Numbered from the stretch's first letter, positions 28,576 to 38,151 are shown. The stretch is DNA of 64,000 nucleotides from Fluviicoccus keumensis (GCF_004217445.1 NZ_SHKX01000015.1:132711-196710), one strand, 5' to 3'. The notes: a model not told the origin generated them from the letters alone. Translations and numbers: made by a program.

Positions 28576-29757
28576 TCAAAGCAGGGCCTTGATGCGCTCG
28601 GCGGCGGCCACGCAATCGTTCAGGGAGGCGACCAAGGCCATCCGCACCCGGTTTTCACCCGGGTTCAAGCCATCCACGGTCCGGCCGAGATAGCGTCCGG
28701 GCAGCACGGTGACGTGGGCCTGACCGAAGAGCAGGCGGGCGAAGGATTCATCGTCGGTCGGGGTATCGGCCCAGAAATAGAAGCCCGCATCCGGCATTTG
28801 CAAGGGCAAAACCGGATCAAGAATGTCACGGAAAGCCTTGAATTTCTGACGGTAAAGCGCGCGGTTCTGGATGACGTGGCCCTCGTCGAGCCAGGCCATG
28901 ATCGAGGCCCACTGGTGTTGCACCGGCATGGCGGAACCGTGATAGGTGCGGTACAGCAGGTACGGCTTCAGGATGCTGGCGTCACCGGCGACAAAGCCGG
29001 AGCGCAAGCCCGGCACGTTGGAGCGCTTGGATAGCGAGTGAAACACCACGCAGTTGCGATAGTCGTGACGCCCCGTCTCGGCACAAACCTGCAACAGGCC
29101 GACCGGCGGGTCGGTTTCGTCAAAATAGATTTCGGAGTAGCACTCGTCCGAGGCGATGACAAAACCGTACTGGTCGCTCAGTTCCAGCAACCGCACAAGC
29201 TTGTCGCGGGGGATGACCGCGCCGGTGGGGTTGCCCGGACTGCAAATGAACAGCAGCTGGGTTTGCTGCCAGATTTCGGCGGGGACGGCATCGAAGTCGG
29301 GGATGAAGCCGGTTTCGGCGGTGCAGGGCAGGTACCAGGGTTCGGCGCCCGCCAGGAACGCCGCACCTTCATAGATCTGGTAGAAGGGGTTGGGCATCAT
29401 CACCAGCGGACGGGTCTGGCGGTTGACCACGGCCTGGGTAAAGGAAAACAGCGCCTCGCGGGTGCCGTTGACCGGCAGGATCTGGGTTTCGGCATCCAGA
29501 TGCACCAGCCGGAAGCGGCGCTGCAGCCAGGCGGCGATGGCCTGACGTAGTTCCGGAATACCCTTGGTGGTGGGGTAGGTGGCCAGATGCTTGGATTGCT
29601 GGTTGATGGTGCGCATCACGAAGTCCGGCGACGGATGCTTCGGCTCCCCGATAGACAGGGCGATCGGCTTGAGGTCGGCGGGCGGCGTCAGGTCGCTGAA
29701 CAGGCGCGCCAGCTTCTCGAACGGATAGGGGTGGAGTTGGCTCAGGTCGGGATTCAT
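28576..29757 (-). CDS. dapC: N-succinyldiaminopimelate aminotransferase
   Basis: This fold-type I PLP aminotransferase converts N-succinyl-2-amino-6-ketopimelate to N-succinyl-LL-diaminopimelate. The 393-residue protein has class I/II aminotransferase features: ALSIGEPKHPSPDFV, VNGTREALFSFTQAV, SPGNPTGAVIPRD, the PLP lysine in FHSLSKRSNVPGLRSGFVAG, and the C-terminal NRVRMALVASL. The ATG follows the glnD stop directly (TGA then ATG), so translation is coupled. Adjacent dapD supports the specific assignment over other aminotransferases. Confidence 0.93.
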   Translation of the reverse strand: MNPDLSQLHPYPFEKLARLFSDLTPPADLKPIALSIGEPKHPSPDFVMRTINQQSKHLATYPTTKGIPELRQAIAAWLQRRFRLVHLDAETQILPVNGTREALFSFTQAVVNRQTRPLVMMPNPFYQIYEGAAFLAGAEPWYLPCTAETGFIPDFDAVPAEIWQQTQLLFICSPGNPTGAVIPRDKLVRLLELSDQYGFVIASDECYSEIYFDETDPPVGLLQVCAETGRHDYRNCVVFHSLSKRSNVPGLRSGFVAGDASILKPYLLYRTYHGSAMPVQHQWASIMAWLDEGHVIQNRALYRQKFKAFRDILDPVLPLQMPDAGFYFWADTPTDDESFARLLFGQAHVTVLPGRYLGRTVDGLNPGENRVRMALVASLNDCVAAAERIKALL

Positions 29758-32421
29758 TCAGTTCACCGTGTCCAGTTGGCTGCGCAGGGCGGAGGCCAGT
29801 TTCTCACAAAGTTCGGGATTGGAAATGGGGTGGCCGTCGCGATCCGTAATGAAGAAGACGTCTTCCGCGCGTTCGCCCAGCGTGGCGATGCGGGCGTTCT
29901 GCAGGTTGACGCCGTGCTCCATGAAGATCAGGCCGATCCGCGCCAGCAGGCCGGGACGGTCCAGCGTGATGACCTCGAGAATGGTCTGGTGGCGCTGGAT
30001 GTCATTGCTGATGTTGACCATGGTCTTGACGCTGAAATGCTTCAGCTGGCGCGGCAGGCGCTTCTGGACAATGGTCGGGAACTGGTCGGGATGCGACAGG
30101 GTCCGCTCCAGGTCGGCCTGGATGTATTCCAGTCGCTCGGGGTCGGAGATCTGGGTGTTGTCCTCGTCCAGTACGATGTAGGTGTCGAGCGAGTAGCGGT
30201 TTTCCGCCGTGATGATGCGGGCATCCAGCACGGTCAGGTGCAGGTGATCCAGCGTCGCCACCGAGGCGGCGAACAGGTTCGGCAGGTCGCGGGTATAGAC
30301 GAAGATCTGGGTTGCGCCTTCAAACTGGGTGCCGTGGCTTTCCTTGATCACCACCAGCGGCGCCGGATTGTCGCCGTGCGCCAGGATGGCGGCGGTGTGC
30401 CAGGCGATATCAGCGGCGGTTTCCCGCAGGAAATAGTCCTCGCCGAGTCCTCTCCAGATGTCATTGATGCGGCTTTCATCCATGCCCTGCTCATCGACCA
30501 GGATTTCCAGGGCGTGAATGCGGGTTTCATGCACCCATTCCTGCCGGTCGACCGGGTTGTTCAGGCCGCGACGCAGGGCGCGGCGGGTCTGCTGGTATAA
30601 CTGGCGCAGCAGCGAAGCCCGCCAGGAGTTCCACAACTTGGGGTTGGTGGCGCAGATGTCGGCCACGGTCAGGGCGTAGAGATAATCCAGATGCACGAGG
30701 TCGCCGACTTGTTCGGCGAACTTGTGGATCACTTCCGGATCGGACACATCCTGCTTCTGGGCAGTGACGGACATCAGCAGGTGCTTCTGCGTCAGCCAAG
30801 CGACCAGGTTTGCTTCGCGCAGGCTGAGGCCGTGCGCCAGACAGAAGTCGCGGGCATCGACCGATCCCAGCTCGGAGTGGTCGCCGCCGCGGCCCTTGCC
30901 GATATCGTGGAACAGGCCGGCCAGGTACAGCAGCTCCAGCTTCGGCAGGCGTTGTGCGACGTCCGCCACCACCGGGAATGCTTCCGCGCCTTCCTGATAA
31001 CGGAAGCGGCGCATGTTCTTGATGACCAGCAGCGTGTGCGCATCGACGGTATAGATGTGGAAAAGGTCGTACTGCATCTGGCCGATGATGGCCCCGAACG
31101 CCGGCAGGTAGCCGCCGAGGACGCCGTAACGCTTCATCCGCCTCAGCGTTGAGAACAGGGCGTGCGGCGCGCGCAGGATGCCCATGAACAGTTCCCGGTT
31201 GCGCGGATTGTTGCGGAAATCGTCGTTGATCTTGCGCGCTTCGACCATGATCAGGCGGATGGTGCTGGCGCGCACACCCTGGATCAGCGTGTTCTCGGCC
31301 AGGGTCAGGAAGATTTCCAGCAGGGCCGAGGGGAACTTGGCGAACACCTGATGGTGCGTGACCTCGATGTGGTTGTCGCGCAACTGGAAGTGGTCGTTAA
31401 CTGCAACGATCTCGCTGTCTTCTTCCGTCTTCAGGATGGTTTCATCGAAATATTGCAGCAACAGTTCGTTCAGCATCGACAGGTTCATGGCGGCGCGGTA
31501 ATAGGCCTTCATGAACTGTTCAACCGCCCGGTTGGCATTGCTGTCGGTATAGCCCAGCAGGTTGGCGATGGTCTTCTGGTAATCGAACAGCAGCCGGTTC
31601 TCATTGCGGTTCGACAGCATGTGCAGCAGGAAGCGGATCCGCCACAGGAAGGCTTCGCCTTCCATCAACTGGCGATACTCGAATTCGGTGAGGAAGCCGT
31701 GGTTGACCAGGTCGTAGAGCGTTCCGGCATCGAAATGGCGCTTAGCGACCCAGGCGACGGTCTGGATATCGCGCAACCCGCCCGGCGCATTCTTGATGTC
31801 CGGTTCCAGATTGTATTCAGTGAAGTTGTGTTTGGCGTGACGGTCGTGTTGTTCTTCCTTCTTGGCTTCGAAGAACGCGGCTCCGGTCCACAGCGGCCGG
31901 GTCAGCTGCAGCAGGGTCTGGCGCAGGCTGTCAGGCCCGCACAGGGTCCGCACCTCCAGCAAAGTTGTGGCAATGGTGATGTCCTGGCTGACGCCTTCCA
32001 CGCATTCTTCCAGCGAACGCACACTGGAACCGATGTCGAGTCCCAGGTCCCACAGCCGGGACAGGTAGGTGCTGATGGCTTCGCTGAGGTCCGGGGGGAG
32101 GGTGTCGTGCGAGTGCAGCACCAGCACGTCGACATCGGAGGCCGGATGCAGTTCCCCCCGGCCATAGCCCCCGACCGCCAGCAAGGCCAGTTCGGGCGTC
32201 CGGTCGAGACCGGCGGCGGCCCAGACATGGCGCAGCACCTCGTCGACGGCCTGCGCGCGCGCCGATACCAGCAGCCGGACACAGGTGCCGCCGTCGAATT
32301 CGGTACGCAGTTGCTGGTGGGCATCCTTCAGCAGATCGCGGTATTCCGCGTTGCTGAGCTGCGGCGCATTCAGCCGGGCGGCGTCAAACAGGCGGGGGAC
32401 CAGCGTGGGGGGAGGCGACAT
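29758..32421 (-). CDS. glnD: Bifunctional PII uridylyltransferase / uridylyl-removing enzyme
   Basis: GlnD senses glutamine and adds or removes UMP on the PII proteins, setting nitrogen regulation. The N-terminal nucleotidyltransferase domain has VGGYGRGELHPASDVD (about 83-98). The HD domain for UMP removal holds HDIGKGRGGDHSELG (His505, Asp506). Two C-terminal ACT domains bind glutamine (starts near residues 700 and 810: VYTRDLPNLFAASVAT and LDRPGLLARIGLIFM). The 887-residue length is normal. It starts four bases after map ends. Confidence 0.97.
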   Translation of the reverse strand: MSPPPTLVPRLFDAARLNAPQLSNAEYRDLLKDAHQQLRTEFDGGTCVRLLVSARAQAVDEVLRHVWAAAGLDRTPELALLAVGGYGRGELHPASDVDVLVLHSHDTLPPDLSEAISTYLSRLWDLGLDIGSSVRSLEECVEGVSQDITIATTLLEVRTLCGPDSLRQTLLQLTRPLWTGAAFFEAKKEEQHDRHAKHNFTEYNLEPDIKNAPGGLRDIQTVAWVAKRHFDAGTLYDLVNHGFLTEFEYRQLMEGEAFLWRIRFLLHMLSNRNENRLLFDYQKTIANLLGYTDSNANRAVEQFMKAYYRAAMNLSMLNELLLQYFDETILKTEEDSEIVAVNDHFQLRDNHIEVTHHQVFAKFPSALLEIFLTLAENTLIQGVRASTIRLIMVEARKINDDFRNNPRNRELFMGILRAPHALFSTLRRMKRYGVLGGYLPAFGAIIGQMQYDLFHIYTVDAHTLLVIKNMRRFRYQEGAEAFPVVADVAQRLPKLELLYLAGLFHDIGKGRGGDHSELGSVDARDFCLAHGLSLREANLVAWLTQKHLLMSVTAQKQDVSDPEVIHKFAEQVGDLVHLDYLYALTVADICATNPKLWNSWRASLLRQLYQQTRRALRRGLNNPVDRQEWVHETRIHALEILVDEQGMDESRINDIWRGLGEDYFLRETAADIAWHTAAILAHGDNPAPLVVIKESHGTQFEGATQIFVYTRDLPNLFAASVATLDHLHLTVLDARIITAENRYSLDTYIVLDEDNTQISDPERLEYIQADLERTLSHPDQFPTIVQKRLPRQLKHFSVKTMVNISNDIQRHQTILEVITLDRPGLLARIGLIFMEHGVNLQNARIATLGERAEDVFFITDRDGHPISNPELCEKLASALRSQLDTVN

Positions 32422-32425
32422 GGGA

Positions 32426-33211
32426 TTAACCTTGTAAGAAGGACAGGTCTTCGTCGGGGCGGGCGGTCAGGACTTCAACGCCGGTCTCCGTGACCAGAAT
32501 CGTGTGTTCCCATTGGGCGGACAGTTTGTGGTCCTTGGTGACGGCCGTCCAGCCATCGGGCAGCAGCTTGGTTTGCCAAACGCCGGCATTGATCATCGGC
32601 TCGATCGTGAAGATCATGCCCGCCTTCAGCGTCAGGCCTTCACCCGCCTTGCCGTAGTGCAGGATTTGCGGCTCCTCATGGAAGACCTTGCCGATGCCGT
32701 GACCGCAGTATTCGCGCACCACACTGAAGCGATTGGCCTCGGCGTGCTTCTGGATGGCCGCGCCGATATCGCCGGTGCGGGAACCGGCCTTCACGGTCGC
32801 CAGGGCGCGATACAGGCATTCCTGCGTCACTTTCACCAGCCGGTTGGCCAGCACCGAACCCTCACCGACCACAAACATCTTCGAGGTGTCGCCGTGATAG
32901 CCGTCCTTGATGACGGTGATGTCGATGTTGATGATGTCGCCGTTCTTCAACACCTTCTTGTCAGAAGGAATGCCGTGGCAGACCACATGGTTGACTGAGG
33001 TGCAGATGCTTTTCGGAAAGCCCTTGTAATTCAAGGGAGCGGGAATGGCCTGCTGCTCGTTGACAATATAGTCATGACAGATGCGGTCCAGCTCTTCCGT
33101 GGTCACGCCCGCCTTGACGAACGGGCCGATCATCATCAGCACATCGGCCGCCAGACGACCGGCGACACGCATTTTTTCAATTTCGTCAGGGGTTTTCAGG
33201 GATACGGTCAT
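32426..33211 (-). CDS. map: Methionine aminopeptidase, type I
   Basis: Map removes the initiator methionine from nascent proteins. The five metal ligands fall at the same numbers as in E. coli: Asp97 and Asp108 (NIDITVIKDGYHGDT), His171 (YCGHGIG), Glu204 (TIEPMIN) and Glu235 (WEHTILVTE). The protein is 261 residues. It heads the map-glnD-dapC-dapD run and is divergent from rpsB, the usual proteobacterial arrangement. No clear ribosome site precedes the ATG. Confidence 0.97.
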   Translation of the reverse strand: MTVSLKTPDEIEKMRVAGRLAADVLMMIGPFVKAGVTTEELDRICHDYIVNEQQAIPAPLNYKGFPKSICTSVNHVVCHGIPSDKKVLKNGDIINIDITVIKDGYHGDTSKMFVVGEGSVLANRLVKVTQECLYRALATVKAGSRTGDIGAAIQKHAEANRFSVVREYCGHGIGKVFHEEPQILHYGKAGEGLTLKAGMIFTIEPMINAGVWQTKLLPDGWTAVTKDHKLSAQWEHTILVTETGVEVLTARPDEDLSFLQG

Positions 33212-33227
33212 AAAGCATTACGTCATC

Positions 33228-33257
33228 ATTGAGGCGGGAAGGCCGATATGGTATAAA
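33228..33257 (+). promoter_or_regulatory. rpsB-tsf promoter with extended -10
   Basis: TTGAGG (33228-33233) and TATAAA (33252-33257) are spaced by 18 bases, with TGG directly before the -10 and a GC-rich discriminator after it. This resembles the conserved extended -10 rpsB promoter of gammaproteobacteria. Confidence 0.65.
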
Positions 33258-33263
33258 GCCGCG

Positions 33264-33296
33264 CCTGTTTCGGCAAATAAACCGGACAGGTTTTTT
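33264..33296 (+). ncRNA. rpsB mRNA leader: attenuator-like stem with T-run
   Basis: CCTGTTTCGG (33264-33273) can pair with CCGGACAGG (33282-33290), followed by six T. It begins at the likely transcript start and lies about 105 bases before rpsB. The remaining leader holds further pairing segments (GCCTGCCAGTCAGG and others). The layout fits S2 feedback control of rpsB leader RNA, or an early attenuator. Confidence 0.5.
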
Positions 33297-33401
33297 CAAC
33301 TTTTAAAACACGCACATGTGCCGTCACGGTTATTGGGTGCCTGCCAGTCAGGTCGGTAGCCGGGGTACATGGAGGCCTAACCCGAACCTGGAGTTCACAT
33401 C

Positions 33402-34142
33402 ATGGCACAAGTTTCGATCCGCGACCTGCTGCAAGCCGGCGCGCACTTCGGTCACCAGACCCGTTTCTGGAACCCCAAGATGGGCGAGTATATTTTCGGC
33501 GCCCGCAACAAGATTCACATCATCAACCTCGACATCACTGTCAAGCGCCTGAATGATGCCCTGACTTATGCCAATGGTCTGGCCGCCCGCAAGAACAAGG
33601 TGCTGTTCGTCGGCACCAAGCGCGCCGCTTCCGAAATCGTCCGTGAACACGCCCTGCGCGCCGGCATGCCCTTTGTCGACCATCGCTGGTTGGGCGGCAT
33701 GCTGACCAACTGGAAGACCATCCGCCAGTCCATCAAGCGTCTGAAGGATCTGGAAGCCCAGGCCCAAGACGGTACCTTCGCCAAGCTGACCAAGCGTGAA
33801 GCCCTTGAGCGCACCCGCGAAATGCAAAAGCTGGAAAAGAGCCTTGGCGGTATCAAGGACATGGGCGGTCTGCCCGATGCCCTGTTCATCATTGACGTGG
33901 ACCACGAAGCCATTGCCATCCAGGAAGCCAACAAGCTGGGCATCCCCGTGATCGGCATCGTCGACACCAACTCCAACCCGGCTGGCGTGGACTATGTGAT
34001 TCCGGGCAACGATGACGCCATCCGCGCCATCCAGCTGTACGCCGGCGCCATGGCTGACGCCATCCTGGAAGGCAAGGAATATTCCGCCACCCAGAGCGGC
34101 GGCCGCGAAGCCGAGGCTGAAGCCCCCGAATCCGCCGCCTGA
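33402..34142 (+). CDS. rpsB: 30S ribosomal protein S2
   Basis: S2 is an essential protein of the small ribosomal subunit. The 246-residue sequence has the family hallmarks GAHFGHQTRFWNPKM (about 15-29), RWLGGMLTNWKTI near 100 and GIPVIGIVDTNSNP near 180. GGAG lies upstream of the ATG. It is the first gene of the rpsB-tsf operon. The C-terminal tail is Ala/Glu-rich, as is common. Confidence 0.99.
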   Translation: MAQVSIRDLLQAGAHFGHQTRFWNPKMGEYIFGARNKIHIINLDITVKRLNDALTYANGLAARKNKVLFVGTKRAASEIVREHALRAGMPFVDHRWLGGMLTNWKTIRQSIKRLKDLEAQAQDGTFAKLTKREALERTREMQKLEKSLGGIKDMGGLPDALFIIDVDHEAIAIQEANKLGIPVIGIVDTNSNPAGVDYVIPGNDDAIRAIQLYAGAMADAILEGKEYSATQSGGREAEAEAPESAA

Positions 34143-34165
34143 TTCTGGCCGGTGGTTCGTTGAGG

Positions 34166-34190
34166 AAGGGAGCTAAGTCTCCCTTTCTTC
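34166..34190 (+). terminator. Partial terminator between rpsB and tsf
   Basis: AAGGGAG and CTCCCTT enclose a six-base loop and are followed by TCTTC. A leaky terminator in this gap is known in E. coli, where it lowers tsf expression relative to rpsB. Confidence 0.65.
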
Positions 34191-34263
34191 ATTAATACTG
34201 ATTGTAGTCCGGATTGCCTTGGCAAACGGACTGTTTTGTGGAAATCCAAAAGAGGACACGAAC

Positions 34264-35148
34264 ATGGCAGAAATTACTGCTTCCCTCGTTAAAGAGCTGC
34301 GCGACCGTACCGGTCTGGGCATGATGGAATGCAAGAAGGCGCTGACCGAAGCCGGTGGCGACATTGAGCTGGCCATCGACAACATGCGCAAGTCCGGTCA
34401 GGCCAAGGCCGCCAAGAAGGCCGGCAACGTGGCCGCCGAAGGCGCCATCCTGTCCGCCACCTCGGCTGACGGCAAGACCGCCCTGCTGCTGGAAGTGAAC
34501 AGCCAGACTGACTTCGTCGCCAAGGACGCCAACTTCACCACCTTCGCCAAGCAGGTTGCCGAAGTGGCCTTGGCCGCCGGTGAAACCGATGCCGCCAAGA
34601 TTGCCGGCCTCGCCTATGGCGACGGTCTGACCGTGGAAGAAGCCCGTGTCGCCCTGGTTCAGAAGATCGGTGAAAACATCCAGGTCCGTCGCGCTGTGAT
34701 CGTGACCGGCGATGTGGTCGGCACCTATGTGCACGGCATCAAGATCGGTGTCGCCGTGGTCCTGAACGGCGGCAACGCCGACGTGGCCCGTGATGTCGCC
34801 ATGCACGTGGCCGCCGCCAACCCGGCCGTGGTCAATCCCGCTGACGTGGCCGCCGATGTGCTGGCCCGTGAAAAGGAAATCTATGCCGCCAAGGCCCGTG
34901 AATCCGGCAAGCCCGAAAATATCGTCGAGAAGATGATTGAGGGCAGCCTGAAGAAGTACCTGGCCGAAGTCAGCCTGGTCGAGCAGGCCTTTGTGAAGGA
35001 TCCGGACACCAAGGTCGGTGACTTCGTGAAGAAGGCGGGTGCTTCCGTTGTCAGCTTCGTGCGTTACGAAGTGGGTGAAGGCATCGAGAAGGCTGTGGTC
35101 GACTTCGCTGCAGAAGTTGCCGCGCAGGCCGCCGCCGCCGCCAAGTAA
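34264..35148 (+). CDS. tsf: Elongation factor Ts
   Basis: EF-Ts recycles EF-Tu-GDP by nucleotide exchange. The start MAEITASLVKELRDRTGLGM contains the conserved R-x-x-T-G-x-G-M-M-E-C-K-K-A-L element. The TDFVAKD core near residue 80 contacts EF-Tu. The 294-residue length is normal. An AGAGGA site precedes the ATG at 34264, which is preferred over the upstream GTG. It is co-transcribed with rpsB through a leaky terminator. Confidence 0.98.
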   Translation: MAEITASLVKELRDRTGLGMMECKKALTEAGGDIELAIDNMRKSGQAKAAKKAGNVAAEGAILSATSADGKTALLLEVNSQTDFVAKDANFTTFAKQVAEVALAAGETDAAKIAGLAYGDGLTVEEARVALVQKIGENIQVRRAVIVTGDVVGTYVHGIKIGVAVVLNGGNADVARDVAMHVAAANPAVVNPADVAADVLAREKEIYAAKARESGKPENIVEKMIEGSLKKYLAEVSLVEQAFVKDPDTKVGDFVKKAGASVVSFVRYEVGEGIEKAVVDFAAEVAAQAAAAAK

Positions 35149-35168
35149 CCGCTTCGGCGGTTATCAGA

Positions 35169-35196
35169 AAATGCCCGCCTTGCGCGGGCATTTTTT
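35169..35196 (+). terminator. Terminator of the rpsB-tsf operon
   Basis: ATGCCCGC and GCGGGCAT form an 8-bp stem with a five-base loop and six T. Confidence 0.9.
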
Positions 35197-35295
35197 ATGG
35201 GGTTCATTAGCGGTTTTTCTTTGCTTTCGCGTCGCACTTCCCTTAAATAGTCGTCAGGTGCCTTATCGTACATGACAAGAATAATGGAGGGCCGG

Positions 35296-38151
35296 ATGGG
35301 TTTTCCGCGGGTCGCCTGGCTGTTGTGGCTGTTATTGATGCCTTTGGCCGCGTCGGCGTTGACCTTGAGTGCGGCTGAGCGCGAATGGCTGGCGCAGCAC
35401 CCGGTCATTCGCGTCGGTATCGATCCCGAATGGCCGCCTTATGAGTTCCTCGATGATCAGAGCCGCCATCAGGGAATCAGCGCGGATTACCTGAAGCTGG
35501 TTTCTGCCCGGCTGGGGGTGCGCTTCGCGGTCGGCCCGCGCCAGCCGTGGTCCAAAACCCAGCTGCAATTGCAGCAAAAGACGCTCGATATTACGCCATC
35601 CATCACGGAAACCCCGTCGCGGCGTGACTTCCTGCTGTTCACCCGTCCTTATCTGCGCTTTCCCGTGGTGATACTGACCCGCACCGAGACCCCGTTTCTG
35701 GGCCAGCTGGAAGACCTGAACGGTCAGCGGGTGGGTGTGGAAGCGGACTACTTTACTGATGAAATCCTGAAAACCCGTTACCCCGGCATCAAGCCGGTGC
35801 GTTACCGCTTTCTGGATGAGCTGGTGTCGGGCTTGTCGATGGGGGAGGTGGATTATGTGCTTTCCAACCATGCGTCCGCATCGTGGCTGGTGCAGTCGTT
35901 GCACGTGACCGGCATCAAGCTGGCGGCGATCACGCCCTATAATTCGCCCTTGTCGATCGGAGTGCGTGATGATTGGCCGTTGCTGGCCGGTCTGCTTGAC
36001 CGGGTAATTGCGGAGATTACTCCCGCCGAGCATGCGGCCATTCGTGAAAAGTGGCTGGGCGTTCACAAACGTGAATTCAGCCTGTTGGATTACTGGCGTT
36101 ACCGGCCCGGCGCCGTGTTGTCGGGGGTAGCGTTTTTCAGCGGCCTGGCGGTGCTGGTGGTGTTCTTGTTTTTCCGGATGCGGTTGCAACAGCGTCACCG
36201 GCAGGAGGCGGAAGTCAGGCGGGCGCTGGAGGAAAGCGAGGAGCGTTTCCGCCTGATGATTGAGAATGCGCCCATCGCTTTTGCCATCTTTTCCGGAAAG
36301 GAAGGCGAGGTTTCGCTGTTAAACCGTTGTTTCATAAAAATGTTCGGCTATGAGCCGAATGAGCTTCATACCGTCGGGGATTGGTGGGTGCGAGCCTATC
36401 CCGATCCGGTGTACCGCGATGCAATTCGGCGTGACTGGTTCGGGCGGCTGTCCGCGGCGCGGCAGGCCGGTCAGGACATGGAGCCGATGGAGGCCCGCGT
36501 TGTCTGTCGTAACGGCGATTTTCGTCATGTCCGTTTTCACTCCTTCCTGCTGGGCAAGCTGAACCTGGTTGCCTTCATCGACATTACCCCTGATAAGGAA
36601 AACGAAGCTGTTCTCCGGGCAGCCAAGGAAGCGGCGGAAAGCGCTACCCGCGCGAAGAGCGAGTTCCTGGCGAACATGAGCCATGAAATCCGCACGCCGA
36701 TGAACGGGATACTGGGATTGAGCCATTTGCTGGAAATGACGACGCTGGACGAGCAGCAGCGGGATTATCTGACCCGGTTGCAAAACTCGGGAGAGTTGCT
36801 GCTGCAGATCCTCAACGACATTCTGGATTTGTCCAAGGTAGAGTCCGGCAAGCTGACGCTGGAGGAGGAGCCATTCCGTCTGGAACAGCTGCTGGAGTCG
36901 TTGCGAAATCTGGCGGTCAGCGCCACCCAGGACAAGCCGGTGCAAGTCTGTTTCCGGATTGAGCCCGAAGTGCCTTTTGTCTTGGTGGGGGATGCCTTGC
37001 GCCTGTTGCAGGTGTTGATGAATCTGCTTGGCAACGCCATCAAATTCACGCCCGAAGGGCGGGTTGACCTTGCTGTCAGTGTCCGGGAGCAGCATGAGGA
37101 TGCCGTGATCCTGGATTTCGGCGTCAGTGACAACGGTATCGGCATGACTCCCGAGCAGCAGTCGCGTATCTTCGAGGCCTTCCGCCAGGCGGATGCCTCC
37201 ATGACCCGCCGTTTCGGCGGCACGGGGTTGGGCCTGGCCATCTGCCAGCGCTTGGTCGGCCTCATGGGTGGTGCAATGCAGGTTCGCAGCGCGGTCGGCG
37301 CGGGCAGCACGTTTTCATTCCAGGTCCGGCTGGGAGTCCTTCGGGATGCCGAAGACGGTCCTCAGGATGCCGTAGCCTTGCGTATTTTGCTGGTCACCCG
37401 GGATGCGGGCCTGCCCCGCGCCGTGCGGGCTTTGGTGGGACGTTGGGGCTGGCGGCTGGATGTGGCGGGAGATCTGGGGAGTGTTTGCCTGGATGTCACG
37501 GCCATGCCGCCGCCCTATGACTGGGTGCTGTTTGATGCGGACCTCCCCGGCGAGCAATGCCAGGAGTGCCGCAGGCTGACCGGGGTTTCGCTGCCGCTCG
37601 TGGTCTTGCAGTTCCCCTGGCAAGAGCGTCTCAGGCCCGCAGGGCTGCCCGAGGGCGTGCGCACCCTGATCAAGCCGGTGACCCCGATCAGCCTGAAGGA
37701 TCTGGCGATCCGGATCCGGGAGGAGGGCGCAGCGGTCGTTCGTCCGCCCATGGCTGCTCCGCTGGCTGGAAAACGGGTGCTGCTGGTGGAGGACAATGCG
37801 GTCAACCAGTTGGTTGGGCGGCGCATGCTGGAGAGTCTCGGGGTCCGTGTGGATACCGCCGATGACGGAAAGCTGGCGCTGGATTTGCTGGCGGCGAGCG
37901 GCATGAATTGTTACGACGCGGTATTCATGGATTTGCAAATGCCGGTGCTGGATGGTCTGGAAGCCACTGCCATGCTGCGCGGGATGCCCGGATTCGATGC
38001 CTTGCCGGTAATCGCGATGACTGCCAATGTGATGCCTGCCGACCGCGAGGCCTGCCGGCTGGCGGGCATGACGGACTTTATCGGCAAACCCATCCGTCTG
38101 GAAGAGCTGACCCGTGTCCTCCTGAAGTGGACCAGCGCCGAAGCCTCCTGA
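35296..38151 (+). CDS. BvgS-like hybrid sensor histidine kinase
   Basis: This inner-membrane sensor probably phosphorylates an unlinked partner. In order: a signal peptide (to about residue 21), a periplasmic solute-binding family 3 domain (about 35-262), a transmembrane helix (about 273-293), a PAS domain (about 310-430), HisKA with His463 in MSHEIRTPMNG, HATPase with NAIKFTPEG, DNGIGM and GGTGLGLAI, a first receiver (about 690-800, with FDADLP and IKP but an incomplete acid pair) and a second receiver with Asp879 in FMDLQMPVLDG. No Hpt domain follows. The ATG at 35296 has GGAGGG five bases upstream; an in-frame ATG at 35272 is also possible. No response regulator is adjacent. Confidence 0.9.
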   Translation: MGFPRVAWLLWLLLMPLAASALTLSAAEREWLAQHPVIRVGIDPEWPPYEFLDDQSRHQGISADYLKLVSARLGVRFAVGPRQPWSKTQLQLQQKTLDITPSITETPSRRDFLLFTRPYLRFPVVILTRTETPFLGQLEDLNGQRVGVEADYFTDEILKTRYPGIKPVRYRFLDELVSGLSMGEVDYVLSNHASASWLVQSLHVTGIKLAAITPYNSPLSIGVRDDWPLLAGLLDRVIAEITPAEHAAIREKWLGVHKREFSLLDYWRYRPGAVLSGVAFFSGLAVLVVFLFFRMRLQQRHRQEAEVRRALEESEERFRLMIENAPIAFAIFSGKEGEVSLLNRCFIKMFGYEPNELHTVGDWWVRAYPDPVYRDAIRRDWFGRLSAARQAGQDMEPMEARVVCRNGDFRHVRFHSFLLGKLNLVAFIDITPDKENEAVLRAAKEAAESATRAKSEFLANMSHEIRTPMNGILGLSHLLEMTTLDEQQRDYLTRLQNSGELLLQILNDILDLSKVESGKLTLEEEPFRLEQLLESLRNLAVSATQDKPVQVCFRIEPEVPFVLVGDALRLLQVLMNLLGNAIKFTPEGRVDLAVSVREQHEDAVILDFGVSDNGIGMTPEQQSRIFEAFRQADASMTRRFGGTGLGLAICQRLVGLMGGAMQVRSAVGAGSTFSFQVRLGVLRDAEDGPQDAVALRILLVTRDAGLPRAVRALVGRWGWRLDVAGDLGSVCLDVTAMPPPYDWVLFDADLPGEQCQECRRLTGVSLPLVVLQFPWQERLRPAGLPEGVRTLIKPVTPISLKDLAIRIREEGAAVVRPPMAAPLAGKRVLLVEDNAVNQLVGRRMLESLGVRVDTADDGKLALDLLAASGMNCYDAVFMDLQMPVLDGLEATAMLRGMPGFDALPVIAMTANVMPADREACRLAGMTDFIGKPIRLEELTRVLLKWTSAEAS

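Noticed and set aside
31162..32493. Plus-strand open frame opposite glnD
   Set aside because: Shadow of the nucleotidyltransferase and HD parts of GlnD; no recognisable protein.
35272..35295. Upstream ATG at 35272 as the sensor kinase start
   Set aside because: The ATG at 35296 has a much better ribosome site (GGAGGG at five bases) and gives a cleaner signal peptide; the longer form remains possible.
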